Shown in pieces: positions 36,570-44,779 of a DNA stretch of 64,000 bases (position 1 is its first letter; each line of letters opens with the position of its first letter). The notes under the pieces are model-generated. The model saw only the letters and a list, made by a program, of their open reading frames with translations. It had not been told where the DNA came from and made no database searches. The DNA lies in the NCBI GenBank assembly GCA_017306715.1, contig JAFKHV010000010.1:1-64000 (forward strand), read 5' to 3'. Position numbers and translations under genes: made by a program. Origin of the DNA: Legionella sp. (GTDB taxonomy: Bacteria; Pseudomonadota; Gammaproteobacteria; Legionellales; Legionellaceae).

Positions 36570-36606
36570 CTTAATGTCCTTCTGTTATTGTTTTTCACAT
36601 GTTAGT

Positions 36607-36627
36607 ATAAACAAAATTTTTGTTTAT
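36607..36627. promoter_or_regulatory. Perfect palindrome between fadD and minC
   Basis: ATAAACAAAA (36607-36616) and TTTTGTTTAT (36618-36627) are exact reverse complements around one central base. It lies 38 bases upstream of fadD and 14 bases upstream of minC, so a bound regulator could affect both. AT-only palindromes also arise by chance; the central C/G pair and 10-base arms make this less likely. Confidence 0.4.
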
Positions 36628-36640
36628 GGATATCTAGCTC

Positions 36641-37336
36641 ATGAGTGAAAATATAGCACAATCTCAAGCATTTAGACTAAAAGGGCGTTTATTTACATTT
36701 ACCGTGCTTCAAATTTTAGACACAAGCAGTGATTTATTTAGCCAGCAATTATTAGACACGATTGCTAAAGCGCCGAAACTATTTGAGCATACAGCGGTTG
36801 TTTTTGATTTAACTGCGGTACATGCTCAGGAATTTGATTTACAAGAGCTCATCACTATAGCGCGTGCTCAAGGGATGATTCCCGTAGCCATTCAGGGTGG
36901 AAGTCCGATACACGAAACTTTTGCACAATGCTCCGGTCTGGCCGTGCTTCATGCCTCTGCTACTCAGGATAAACCCATTATCGAGCGCTCCCTGGAGCCA
37001 ACGCCTGCAGAGCAGGTGCGAACAAAGCTATTAACTACGCCTGTACGCTCCGGACAGCAATTTGTAGCAAAGGGAACCGATTTAATAGTCACATCCTCTG
37101 TCAGTCATGGGGCGGAGCTACTCGCTGATGGTTCCATACATGTTTATGGCGCACTGCGTGGGCGAGCCTTGGCTGGTATTTCCGGTGATAAGGAGGCGCG
37201 TATCTTTTGCCAATCACTAGAAGCTGAGTTAGTTTCAATAGCAGGCTTCTATCGTCTGAGTGATGCCATTGAGCCTCAAGTGGGGCCGTGTCAGATATTT
37301 TTACAAGATGATCATATTCACATTGAGCCTTTATGA
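36641..37336 (+). CDS. minC: Septum site-determining protein MinC
   Basis: Inhibits FtsZ polymerisation away from midcell. The N-terminal domain (1-105) binds FtsZ; the C-terminal beta-helix domain (about 125-231) contains the MinC signature DGSIHVYGALRGRALAGISG near 163-182 and KEARIFCQSLEAELVSIAG, used for dimerisation and MinD binding. Length 231 is normal. minD and minE are not adjacent: lpxH follows in an ATGA overlap (37333-37336). Confidence 0.95.
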   Translation: MSENIAQSQAFRLKGRLFTFTVLQILDTSSDLFSQQLLDTIAKAPKLFEHTAVVFDLTAVHAQEFDLQELITIARAQGMIPVAIQGGSPIHETFAQCSGLAVLHASATQDKPIIERSLEPTPAEQVRTKLLTTPVRSGQQFVAKGTDLIVTSSVSHGAELLADGSIHVYGALRGRALAGISGDKEARIFCQSLEAELVSIAGFYRLSDAIEPQVGPCQIFLQDDHIHIEPL

Positions 37337-38082
37337 TCGAGGCGGTTTTTATTTCCGATTTGCACCTTCATCCCTCTGAATACGCTATCGAGGAGCGCTT
37401 CAGGCTCTTCCTAAAGTGGGTGGTGCAGGTTGGTGCTAAAGAACTCTATATTTTAGGTGATTTTTTTTATGCTTGGGCTGGCGATGATACGCGCACCCCT
37501 TGGAGTGATGAAATCGCCTCGCAATTGCATCGTTTAAAAGAGACCGGAATACAGGTGTTCTACATGCAAGGCAATCGTGATTTTCTCTTGGGTAAAGAGT
37601 TTGCACTGCGTGCAGGGTGGATTGAGCTTAAAGAGCCAACAGTAATCTACCTAGGTCAAGAAAAAGTCATGTTGGTTCACGGTGATCGGTACTGTACTCA
37701 TGATATCGCACACCAACGTTTTCGCATGTTAACTCGCAATCGACTCTTTAAGACTCTTTTCCTGAGTCTATCCCTGAAGTACCGCCAGCGCCTGGTGGAA
37801 CAAGTAAGGCAACGGAGTCAGAATAACATTACTAAAACCGTTGAGGTCATGGATGTTGTTGAAGATACCGTACTCCATCACATGCATTCCCACCAGGTGA
37901 ACCGATTGATTCACGGACATACTCATCGCCCGGCAACGCATCGCTATCAATTTCACGACCAAGAATATGTGCGTTATGTTTTAAGTGATTGGGATGACAC
38001 GCCAAAAATCTTGTGTTATGATAGTACAAAAGGGCTCTATTTTACCCAAATCCATACTGCTTCAGGAGCTGAGAATGCCTAA
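37333..38082 (+). CDS. lpxH: UDP-2,3-diacylglucosamine diphosphatase
   Basis: Hydrolyses UDP-2,3-diacylglucosamine to lipid X in lipid A synthesis; peripheral membrane metallophosphoesterase with two manganese ions. Metal-binding motifs are in order: ISDLHLHPSE (7-16), LGDFFYAW (near 41-48), QGNRDFLLG (near 80-88), VHGDRYCTHD (near 115-124) and HGHTHRPATH (near 194-203). 249 residues. Overlaps both neighbours (minC by four bases, the following unknown gene by eight). Confidence 0.95.
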   Translation: MIEAVFISDLHLHPSEYAIEERFRLFLKWVVQVGAKELYILGDFFYAWAGDDTRTPWSDEIASQLHRLKETGIQVFYMQGNRDFLLGKEFALRAGWIELKEPTVIYLGQEKVMLVHGDRYCTHDIAHQRFRMLTRNRLFKTLFLSLSLKYRQRLVEQVRQRSQNNITKTVEVMDVVEDTVLHHMHSHQVNRLIHGHTHRPATHRYQFHDQEYVRYVLSDWDDTPKILCYDSTKGLYFTQIHTASGAENA

Positions 38083-38902
38083 AATCGATTCACCAACCCT
38101 ACATGACCAGATTGCTGATGCGAATAAAAAGCTTAACGACAAAGCTTACCAGATTAAGCGTGAGCAATTTAATGCTGAAGAAGCGCAAACACGCGCGATG
38201 AAACAAAGATTACGTCAAGCTAAAGACATGGATACTCTTGACGGTATAATAAATAAAATAAAGCAAGTAGACAAAGATGGCTTGACCGAATGGGATCGTT
38301 TTGGGAATGACTCGAATCGTCTATTAAATTCACAACAAAATAACACTATGCAATGGCAATCCCACATGGCGGATCTCTTAGCGATTCTGTCTGATTTAGT
38401 TCCTCTGTTGCAGAAATCATTGAAAGCTAGTATTGCAAGTATTCCTAAAAAAGAGCTTAATCCCTTCGTATTGAAAAATGCCCTTAAAGAATTTGTCTAC
38501 TCCACTAAAGATAAAATTGTTGACAAATTACGCGGTGACCCGCGAATTAATATCCCCACGCTTGTGCATGATGTTTCTATGAATGAGAATAATCAAATAC
38601 AAATCGGAGGCTTTAAAACTGCAAGTAAAGGTGAGGATTTTAATCTCGTAAACGCAGATAATAAAGAAATTGATTCATTGAAAGACGAGTTTGATACAGT
38701 CGTAAAACTTTGGCTCAATACAAATCACTACATTAAAATGAATGACGGCACTTATGTGAACTATGATACTAATTCTCCAGATTACAATCAGGTGTTAACC
38801 AAACAAAAATTTGAAGAATTAAAAAATAATCCGGAGCATGGCCTTGATCATTTTCTTGAGACGAATTCAGAGCTTAAATTTAGTCCGGGAGCCAAGCCTT
38901 AG
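38075..38902 (+). CDS. Unknown hydrophilic protein, lpxH-linked
   Basis: A 275-residue soluble-looking protein of no recognised family. Residues 1-75 are charged and helical (probable coiled coil, ANKKLNDKAYQIKREQF), 100-150 is amphipathic helical (LAILSDLVPLLQKSL), and the C-terminal half is polar with N/D-rich turns. No signal peptide or membrane helix. The frame extends upstream inside lpxH, but ATG 38075 has AGGAGC ahead and overlaps lpxH by eight bases. Lys/Asn-rich composition unlike lpxH suggests a recently gained gene; an effector is possible but unproven. Confidence 0.6.
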   Translation: MPKIDSPTLHDQIADANKKLNDKAYQIKREQFNAEEAQTRAMKQRLRQAKDMDTLDGIINKIKQVDKDGLTEWDRFGNDSNRLLNSQQNNTMQWQSHMADLLAILSDLVPLLQKSLKASIASIPKKELNPFVLKNALKEFVYSTKDKIVDKLRGDPRINIPTLVHDVSMNENNQIQIGGFKTASKGEDFNLVNADNKEIDSLKDEFDTVVKLWLNTNHYIKMNDGTYVNYDTNSPDYNQVLTKQKFEELKNNPEHGLDHFLETNSELKFSPGAKP

Positions 38903-38918
38903 AGGCTCTAGATCTACT

Positions 38919-38945
38919 ATCCCGGCATCATAGCGCTGCCGGGAT
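38919..38945. terminator. GC-rich hairpin between convergent genes
   Basis: ATCCCGGCA (38919-38927) and TGCCGGGAT (38937-38945) form a perfect nine-pair stem with a nine-base loop that includes the miaE stop codon. It sits 16 bases after the preceding plus-strand gene. There is no U tract; it may end transcription from either side with modest strength. Confidence 0.5.
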
Positions 38946-39566
38946 TCCGCTGTGGAAACGAAATACTACATCTTCTGCAAGAATAAATCGATTCTCCAAA
39001 TCCAGAAAAAATTGAATTCGTGCGTCGATCTCCCCACCATAAAGCTTGGCTAGATGCAAATATTCCGTAAAGTGTCTCGACTCCGAGCGCAACAAATTTT
39101 CGTAAAATTTTTGCAACTCAGGATCTGAAAGGTAAGGAATGATTGCGCTAAATCGCTCACAAGAACGTGCCTCAATAATGGCACCAATAACCAGCTGATC
39201 TCTGAGGCGCTCAGCTCCATGCCTGCTGGTTACCTGATGATGCATGCACGAGGCATAACCCGAGGGCTGTAGGGGCGTAAATTCAATATCGCGTTGCTGC
39301 ATTAAAGCAATGACTTTCTCAAAATGCAGCAGTTCTTCACGCGCTAGAGGGGACATGAGTGCAACCAATTCTTTGCGCTCGGGGTATTTGCTCATAAAAT
39401 TTATTGCTGTTGCGGCCGCTTTGCGTTCGCAATGTGCGTGATCAATTAATAACAAAGGAAGATTATTCGTGCCGTATTCCAACCAGGGGGTCGGTGTTTG
39501 TACACGAAGAAAGTCATTTAATATTTGTAAATCAGTAGCTAATCGTTTTACCATCGTCAAATGCAC
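38928..39566 (-). CDS. miaE: tRNA 2-methylthio-N6-isopentenyladenosine hydroxylase MiaE
   Basis: Di-iron monooxygenase that hydroxylates ms2i6A37 in tRNA to ms2io6A. The ferritin-like four-helix fold has paired ExxH iron ligands: EELLHFEKV near 79-87 and SESRHFTEY near 174-182, with further glutamates in HCERKAAATA near 46 and IEARSCERF. Length 212 agrees with the bacterial MiaE group. It is transcribed divergently from the unknown gene at 39626. Substrate implies that MiaA and MiaB are encoded elsewhere. Confidence 0.92.
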   Translation of the reverse strand: MHLTMVKRLATDLQILNDFLRVQTPTPWLEYGTNNLPLLLIDHAHCERKAAATAINFMSKYPERKELVALMSPLAREELLHFEKVIALMQQRDIEFTPLQPSGYASCMHHQVTSRHGAERLRDQLVIGAIIEARSCERFSAIIPYLSDPELQKFYENLLRSESRHFTEYLHLAKLYGGEIDARIQFFLDLENRFILAEDVVFRFHSGIPAAL

Positions 39567-39625
39567 TATACTTTGAAAAAATAGTCTTATACCACAGTAC
39601 TCGAATAAATTAAATTGGATTAAAA

Positions 39626-40495
39626 ATGAGCGAAGTACAAACTATTGATATGCAAAATTGGTTCTCTACCTATGGTCTAATTACTTCCGAGCGAATCCTT
39701 GGACGGTACCAGATAAAATTAGCGGGTACTGAATTAGTGACTGCAATTAAAAAATCGAGCAGTTTTTACCATAAACTAGTAGAAACTCCGGTTCGTCACG
39801 TCTTAAATGGTATTATTTTACAGCAAGCACATGATTACCATGTTTATGCACAGAAACTGTTTATTGACTATATGCTTTCTGGCGAAAACAGCAAGGGGCC
39901 TGAGGAGCAGGGCGCACATACCCGTGAGCGTTTGGAAGAAGAGCGTCAGGCGCTGGTGCACTTGGGAGAGGAATTTAATAAAAAACAATTAGAGCATCAA
40001 AACTTAATCGCACAAACTCAGGCTGAACTAATAAAAGTCGGACAAAATTTCAATAAGCTTTTTGAAAAAACAATTGCAAGCCTGATGAGCCATTTAAAAC
40101 AATTTTCCCTTGATAAAGCCACGTGCCGTCGTATACTGAATCAGGGTTTAATTCATGGAGATTTTACCCCCCACACCGAGGCGATTCATTTTGCTAAAAT
40201 CGTAGTGGATGCATTGGGAACGAAACAAGCAGAGCAGCTTTTGCCAATCGTTCAAAATGATCTAGCCGAACTGCTAACTTTTACAGATGAAGCACTTGTA
40301 CACGCTCAATCCATGCGAGAGCGTAGCGAGGAGATGACTTTTGCCGCTAATGGATACCGCACGCGTTTTTATGAAAGTATATTGCGTATTATTGAGCAAC
40401 TTAAATTATTACCTGAATACAAAATTGATCCGGTTCAAGATGGAATTAATCGCGAAACGTTGTATTTTGATCCAGATATTGGTGCAGTAAATTGA
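39626..40495 (+). CDS. Unknown coiled-coil protein
   Basis: A 289-residue protein that I do not recognise. It appears almost wholly helical, with a strong coiled-coil-like stretch from about 90 to 150 (EERQALVHLGEEFNKKQLEH and following). No signal peptide, membrane helix or catalytic signature is seen. Codon use and composition are closer to the neighbouring core genes than those of the effector-like genes in this window. It lies between miaE (divergent) and ndk. It may be a lineage-conserved cytoplasmic protein. Confidence 0.65.
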   Translation: MSEVQTIDMQNWFSTYGLITSERILGRYQIKLAGTELVTAIKKSSSFYHKLVETPVRHVLNGIILQQAHDYHVYAQKLFIDYMLSGENSKGPEEQGAHTRERLEEERQALVHLGEEFNKKQLEHQNLIAQTQAELIKVGQNFNKLFEKTIASLMSHLKQFSLDKATCRRILNQGLIHGDFTPHTEAIHFAKIVVDALGTKQAEQLLPIVQNDLAELLTFTDEALVHAQSMRERSEEMTFAANGYRTRFYESILRIIEQLKLLPEYKIDPVQDGINRETLYFDPDIGAVN

Positions 40496-40838
40496 CATGG
40501 ATGATTATGGTGCCGGTAGTAAGTAACGGCACATTGAAATTAAATAAATATAATTATCTGTTTTGGTATTCGCAATTTTTAGTGAGGCTTAAACCAAGAG
40601 GAAAGTGTCTGTGGCTGTGGTGATAATTTTTTTTAATACCAATTAATATTTGATTATTATTGAGAATTAATAGCCAAACCAGGTCGTACTTTTTATACCG
40701 ATACCAAAAATCATAATTGCCTTCAAATTTTGAGCATTTTGTCACGTAATAACAATACTATTCATATGATTCTGTGCATTGTATTCAAATTTCGTGTATA
40801 ATGGCGCGCTTTAACTTAACCGAGACGGAGTGCCCAGA
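40496..40838. other. Intergenic region before ndk
   Basis: About 340 bases without a credible gene. It holds a six-pair hairpin (GTGCCG 40510-40515 with CGGCAC 40527-40532) shortly after the upstream gene, AT-rich DNA, and the ndk promoter region at its right end. A minus-strand 63-codon frame at 40554-40745 shows no recognisable protein character. Confidence 0.6.
40775..40802 (+). promoter_or_regulatory. Predicted ndk promoter
   Basis: A consensus TATAAT at 40797-40802 lies 36 bases before the ndk ATG. The hexamer 16 bases upstream (TGCATT, 40775-40780) is a poor -35, so the promoter may depend on an activator or on the TG immediately before the -10 box. Confidence 0.45.
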
Positions 40839-41264
40839 ATGGCCAAAGAATCAACGCTTTCAATCATTAAACCCGATGCAGTAGCTAAGTCAGTTATTGG
40901 ACAAATATATAGCCGTTTTGAAGAAGCAGGATTAGACATCGTTGCTGCCAAAATGATGCAATTAAGCCGTGCTCAAGCAGAAGATTTCTATGATATTCAC
41001 CGTGAACGTCCTTTTTTCAATGCTTTAGTTGAGTTTATGATTTCTGGTCCTGTCATGATTCAAGTTTTACATGGTGAAAATGCGGTTGCTAAAAACCGTG
41101 ATATTATGGGAGCGACTAATCCTAAAGAAGCTGCTCCAGGGACAATTCGTGCAGATTTCGCAGATAGTATTGATGCGAATGCGGTCCATGGTTCTGATAG
41201 CCAGGAAAATGCAACGCGTGAAATTGCTTTCTTTTTCGAACCCCATGAGGTTTGTGCACGTTAA
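40839..41264 (+). CDS. ndk: Nucleoside diphosphate kinase
   Basis: Equilibrates nucleoside di- and triphosphates through a phosphohistidine. The active-site histidine is in the family signature [12 protein letters not shown] near 112-123; N-terminal [11 protein letters not shown] near 7-17 and [11 protein letters not shown] near 85 contribute nucleotide contacts. 141 residues is normal. GACGGAG at 40824-40830 is spaced eight bases from ATG 40839, so that start is preferred over the GTG at 40830. rlmN follows after 19 bases, the standard ndk-rlmN pair. Confidence 0.97.
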   Translation: MAKESTLSIIKPDAVAKSVIGQIYSRFEEAGLDIVAAKMMQLSRAQAEDFYDIHRERPFFNALVEFMISGPVMIQVLHGENAVAKNRDIMGATNPKEAAPGTIRADFADSIDANAVHGSDSQENATREIAFFFEPHEVCAR

Positions 41265-41283
41265 GAAATATTTGAGGTAAAAA

Positions 41284-42411
41284 ATGTCTGAACAAAAAGT
41301 GAATCTACTGGATTATAACTACCAGCAAATGCGTGAATTACTCAGTTCATGGGGAGAGCAACCCTATCGAGCACAGCAATTAATGCAATGGATTCACCAA
41401 GTAGGGTTGGATGATTTTACCCAAATGACCAACCTTGGGAAAGCTTTACGTGAAAAGCTTTCCCAACGGGCTTTTATCAAAGTTCCGGAAATTATTGCCT
41501 GTCAAAAATCAAATGATGGCACTCATAAATGGCTGCTTAAACTCGATTGTGGCAATTGTATTGAAACAGTTTATATCCCTGAAAAAAGCCGTGGAACCTT
41601 ATGTGTTTCCTCGCAGGTAGGCTGTGCATTAAATTGTTCGTTTTGTTCTACAGCAAAACAGGGATTTAACCGTAATTTGACGACTGCCGAAATTATAGGT
41701 CAAGTCTGGGTAGCTGTGCGTGAATTATCCACACATGAAGGTGCTCATGACAAACATTTGACGAATGTTGTTATGATGGGAATGGGGGAGCCATTACTTA
41801 ATTTTGATAATGTAGTCTCTGCCATGAATATCATGATGGATGATTTTGCCTATGGCCTCTCAAAGCGTCGAGTGACGTTAAGTACTTCAGGAGTTTTGCC
41901 CGATTTAGAGCGTTTACGACAAGTCAGCCCTGTGGCACTGGCTGTTTCTTTGCATGCCCCAAATGACGATTTACGTAACGAGCTGGTTCCTATTAATAAA
42001 AAGTATCCCTTAAAACAGCTTATGGCTTTGTGTAAAATTTACTTCAAAGACGAGCCGCGACGTAAAGTAACTTTTGAGTATGTGATGCTCAAAGGAGTAA
42101 ATGATCAGCCTGAGCATGCGGATCAATTAATCAAATTATTGCATGATGTTCCGGCTAAGGTGAATCTCATTCCGTTTAATCCGTTCCCGATGACTCAGTA
42201 TCAGCGTTCTTCCCAGCAAGCGATTGATGCATTTCGTGACAAACTCATTGCCCATGGGATTAACACGATTACGCGCAAAACACGCGGTGATGACATTGAT
42301 GCAGCTTGCGGGCAATTAGCGGGTGAAGTTCAAGATCGAACAAGTCGTTCTCAACGTTGGCAGAAATTAAATTTTGTAAAAAATAATGCTGTAGAATCTG
42401 TAAATTATTAA
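41284..42411 (+). CDS. rlmN: Dual-specificity 23S rRNA A2503 / tRNA A37 C2-methyltransferase RlmN
   Basis: Radical-SAM enzyme that methylates A2503 of 23S rRNA and A37 of some tRNAs. The cluster-binding cysteines are C114, C118 and C121 (CALNCSFC), the methyl-carrying cysteine is near 342 in DAACGQLAG, and [12 protein letters not shown] near 163 is the SAM-binding block. Length 375. In many gammaproteobacteria pilF, rodZ or ispG follow rlmN; here a repeat array follows instead. Confidence 0.96.
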   Translation: MSEQKVNLLDYNYQQMRELLSSWGEQPYRAQQLMQWIHQVGLDDFTQMTNLGKALREKLSQRAFIKVPEIIACQKSNDGTHKWLLKLDCGNCIETVYIPEKSRGTLCVSSQVGCALNCSFCSTAKQGFNRNLTTAEIIGQVWVAVRELSTHEGAHDKHLTNVVMMGMGEPLLNFDNVVSAMNIMMDDFAYGLSKRRVTLSTSGVLPDLERLRQVSPVALAVSLHAPNDDLRNELVPINKKYPLKQLMALCKIYFKDEPRRKVTFEYVMLKGVNDQPEHADQLIKLLHDVPAKVNLIPFNPFPMTQYQRSSQQAIDAFRDKLIAHGINTITRKTRGDDIDAACGQLAGEVQDRTSRSQRWQKLNFVKNNAVESVNY

Positions 42412-42740
42412 ATTAATCTTAATCTTTTTTGACAATTATTTTTTTGTTAATAGCTCTGCAAAATTGCTTAAAGTATTAAACCACGTCACCCTGAGCAGGG
42501 CGAGCGGTCTCCAAGATGAGGCACAATGTTACATTGATTTGAACCTAATAATTAGCCAAGACATTTTTCTCAAGTGATCGTGTTTTGGGAGTTTGTTAAT
42601 TACTAGCTTTATTTTTCCCCGTCATAATCTGATTCTAGACCTTTTATAATTGCTCTAAGGATAACTCATTTAGGAGATCCTTCGCTTCGCTCAGGATGAA
42701 GTGGTGGTGAGTGGTCTGCTGGAGATCTCATCTCATCCGT
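42412..42740. other. Non-coding region with scattered repeat motifs
   Basis: No gene is visible. Two dispersed relatives of the array motif occur: a diverged copy at about 42484-42513 (GTCACCCTGAGC type) and a near-perfect one at 42673-42699 (GGAGATCCTTCGCTTCGCTC, then AGGATGA). Both resemble the short GGATCTCC/GGATGACG element that recurs in several bacterial genomes. Confidence 0.6.
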
Positions 42741-43560
42741 CATCCCGAGTTTACGAGGGCTCTCCATCAGAAGGAACAATCTTGAACATTAAATTCCTAA
42801 TCAAGTTTAATGATCCCGCATGAACTGAGTAAGTGCCAATTGCAGGAGATCCATCGCTTCGCTCTGGATGAGGTGGATTGAGGGCTCTATTACCTCATCC
42901 CACTGCTCCGTCATCCCGAGTTTACGAGGGATCTCAATCAGAAGGAACAATCTCGAACATTAAATTCCTAATCAAGTCTAATGCTCTCGCATGAACTGAG
43001 TAAGTGCCAATTGCAGGAGATCCATCGCTTCGCTCTGGATGACGTGGATTGAAGGGCTCTATTACCTCATCCCACTGTTCCGTCATCCCGAGTTTACGAG
43101 GGATCTCCATCAGAAGGAACAATCTCGAACATTAAATTCCTAATCAAGTTTAATGCTCTCGCATGAACTGAGTAAGTGCCAATTGCAGGAGATCCATCGC
43201 TTCGCTCTGGATGACGTGGATTGAAGGGCTTTATTACCTCATCCCACTGCTCCCTCATCCCGAGTTTACGAGGGATCTCAATCAGAAGGAACAATCTCGA
43301 ACATTAAATTCCTAATCAAGTCTAATGCTCTCGCATGAACTGAGTAAGTGCCAATTGCAGGAGATCCATCGCTTCGCTCTGGATGATGTGGATTGAAGGG
43401 CTCTATTACCTCATCCCACTGTTCCGTCATCCCGAGTTTACGAGGTATCTCAATCAGAAGGAACAATCTCGAACATTAAATTCCTAATCAAGTTTAATAA
43501 TCTCTTATGAATTTAGTCAGTGCCAATTGTAGGAGATCTCTCGTTAACAGTCGGGATGAC
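42741..43560. repeat. Tandem repeat array, five copies of a 171-172 bp unit
   Basis: Units begin with CATCCCGAGTTTACGAGG at 42741, 42912, 43084, 43256 and 43428 (spacings 171, 172, 172, 172). The middle copies are nearly identical; the last diverges in its second half and ends at 43560. Every unit carries, about 100 bases in, GGAGATCCATCGCTTCGCTC followed by TGGATGA, an imperfect reverse complement of the unit's own start, so the array alternates inverted motifs. Short frames crossing it translate to the HPERSDGSP-type string known from such repeats and are not genes. Function unknown. Confidence 0.9.
43426..43560. mobile_element. MITE-like unit with terminal inverted repeats
   Basis: The last array copy starts GTCATCCCGAGTTTACGAGG (43426) and ends with GAGATCTCTCGTTAACAGTC then GGGATGAC (43533-43560). 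The ends are reverse complements over most of about 27 positions: ten identical, then small gaps. At 135 bp it has the shape of a non-autonomous miniature element from which the other copies could have grown. No transposase gene is present. Confidence 0.45.
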
Positions 43561-43665
43561 ATAATAAGCGGTGCTTTTTTATTCCATTGTAACGAGGTGG
43601 CGCTAATTAGTTACCTTCTGGCTATCCTGATTACGTGGTGTTTAATGATTCCAGGTGCGGTTTAG

Positions 43666-44370
43666 TTAAAGAACCAAACTATTTTGTTCTTGAATGAGTT
43701 CATTACCGCGATAACATTTAATAGATTTTTCCTCTATATCCACTACATATTGTAGTCGACAAAATTCACGAGGATTAGAGAGTAAGCGCGCATTAAATAT
43801 GACTAAATTAATACCCTGGTCATGGCGAGCTGAGGGCGTAATGAGTAGAGGATGCCCCTCTTGAGCGACTCGACGTCCAACTTCTTGGCAGGATTGATAA
43901 TCTTCGGGATCAACAAGCCAGGGGAATTCTTCTCTTTTGGCCGAGAGATCAATACCTAAACCCTCACAATAAATTTTGGCCACCTTTCTATCCACCGTTA
44001 CGGTTTTTTGTGATTGAAAAACTTCCCAGGCATCTTTAATTTCCTGGATAAAATGATATTGAGTTTCATAAATGGTAGTAATTAACTCTTCACACCCATA
44101 CCAACATGCAATAGCACCATCACTATAGCGCGAGCACGTAATATGTGTAAAAGGATAATCAATAAAATCATTTTTGCTGTAATCAAAACCCCGCTGAATC
44201 AGGTTTTGTTTCGTAAGAGGCGGGTGAGTATGACTCTCTAGAGCATTTGCTGCATCCCAATTACGCGGATCGTCACTGAGATCGTCGAATAAATCTTGAG
44301 ATTTTTTGATGCTTCGAATATTGCGAAACACATCCTGTGAATAATCACGTACTGTATCAAATAAAAGCAC
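43666..44370 (-). CDS. RES-domain toxin
   Basis: A 234-residue protein with the RES fold, the toxin of RES-Xre toxin-antitoxin modules; characterised members such as MbcT and ParT attack NAD+ or ADP-ribosylate targets. Active-site residues can be placed: R81-Y82 in CSRYSDGAIACWYG, Y91, E102 in TTIYETQYHF, S180 in ITPSARHDQGINLVIF and N188. The N-terminal 60 residues are extra to the core domain. It lies three bases after the antitoxin stop, in the usual antitoxin-first order. Whether it depletes NAD+ here is inferred from the family. Confidence 0.87.
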   Translation of the reverse strand: MLLFDTVRDYSQDVFRNIRSIKKSQDLFDDLSDDPRNWDAANALESHTHPPLTKQNLIQRGFDYSKNDFIDYPFTHITCSRYSDGAIACWYGCEELITTIYETQYHFIQEIKDAWEVFQSQKTVTVDRKVAKIYCEGLGIDLSAKREEFPWLVDPEDYQSCQEVGRRVAQEGHPLLITPSARHDQGINLVIFNARLLSNPREFCRLQYVVDIEEKSIKCYRGNELIQEQNSLVL

Positions 44371-44373
44371 GGT

Positions 44374-44775
44374 TCATTGACCTCGCATAAAATCTGTCAA
44401 ACGTCTAATCTGGGCTATTCCGAGATATCCTTGTTCGAGCATGACATCAAGTGGACGAAGATTATGTAATTTTCTATTTCTACCTTTAACCCACTGATAG
44501 ACGACCTCTTTATTATATGGATAAAGGATACGCAAACTTTTATGGATGCCTAATAAATTTCCAACGCGTTCAATAGTATCACGACCGGTAATATGTGCGG
44601 TGCCTTTTTTAAATTTAGCAAGTTGAGCTGCACTTATGCCGCCCAATAAATTGCACTCTTCATCATTTTTTAACTGCCAATGTTTAAATAAGGCAATGAC
44701 ATTTTGTGTATTACGCCTGAGCATATCTTCGTTTAGATCATGATTAATTGCCCCGGCTGTAGATAATGGATTCAT
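44374..44775 (-). CDS. Xre/MbcA/ParS-type antitoxin
   Basis: A 133-residue antitoxin for the RES toxin. Residues about 20-80 form an Xre-like helix-turn-helix region (ISAAQLAKFKKGTAHITGRD). The C-terminal 50 residues form the MbcA/ParS toxin-binding domain, recognised by VYQWVKGRNRKLHNLRPLDV and the closing LTDFMRGQ. It would bind and mask the toxin and repress the operon through the inverted repeat just upstream. First gene of the pair. Confidence 0.87.
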   Translation of the reverse strand: MNPLSTAGAINHDLNEDMLRRNTQNVIALFKHWQLKNDEECNLLGGISAAQLAKFKKGTAHITGRDTIERVGNLLGIHKSLRILYPYNKEVVYQWVKGRNRKLHNLRPLDVMLEQGYLGIAQIRRLTDFMRGQ

Positions 44776-44779
44776 AATT

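Noticed and set aside
36607..36627. Calling the palindrome a PsrA or FadR site
   Set aside because: The spacing and half-site sequence do not match either consensus as I know it.
40554..40745. A 63-codon minus-strand frame upstream of ndk
   Set aside because: No family likeness, no convincing ribosome site, and it lies in AT-rich intergenic DNA next to the ndk promoter.
42934..43466. Three similar short minus-strand reading frames (62-66 codons) across the repeat array
   Set aside because: They are translations of the tandem repeat (HPERSDGSP-type string), identical because the DNA is identical, with no ribosome site or independent protein character.
42412..43665. A CRISPR array
   Set aside because: The units are 171-172 bp and contiguous without 30-40 bp repeats separated by unique spacers, and no cas genes are present.
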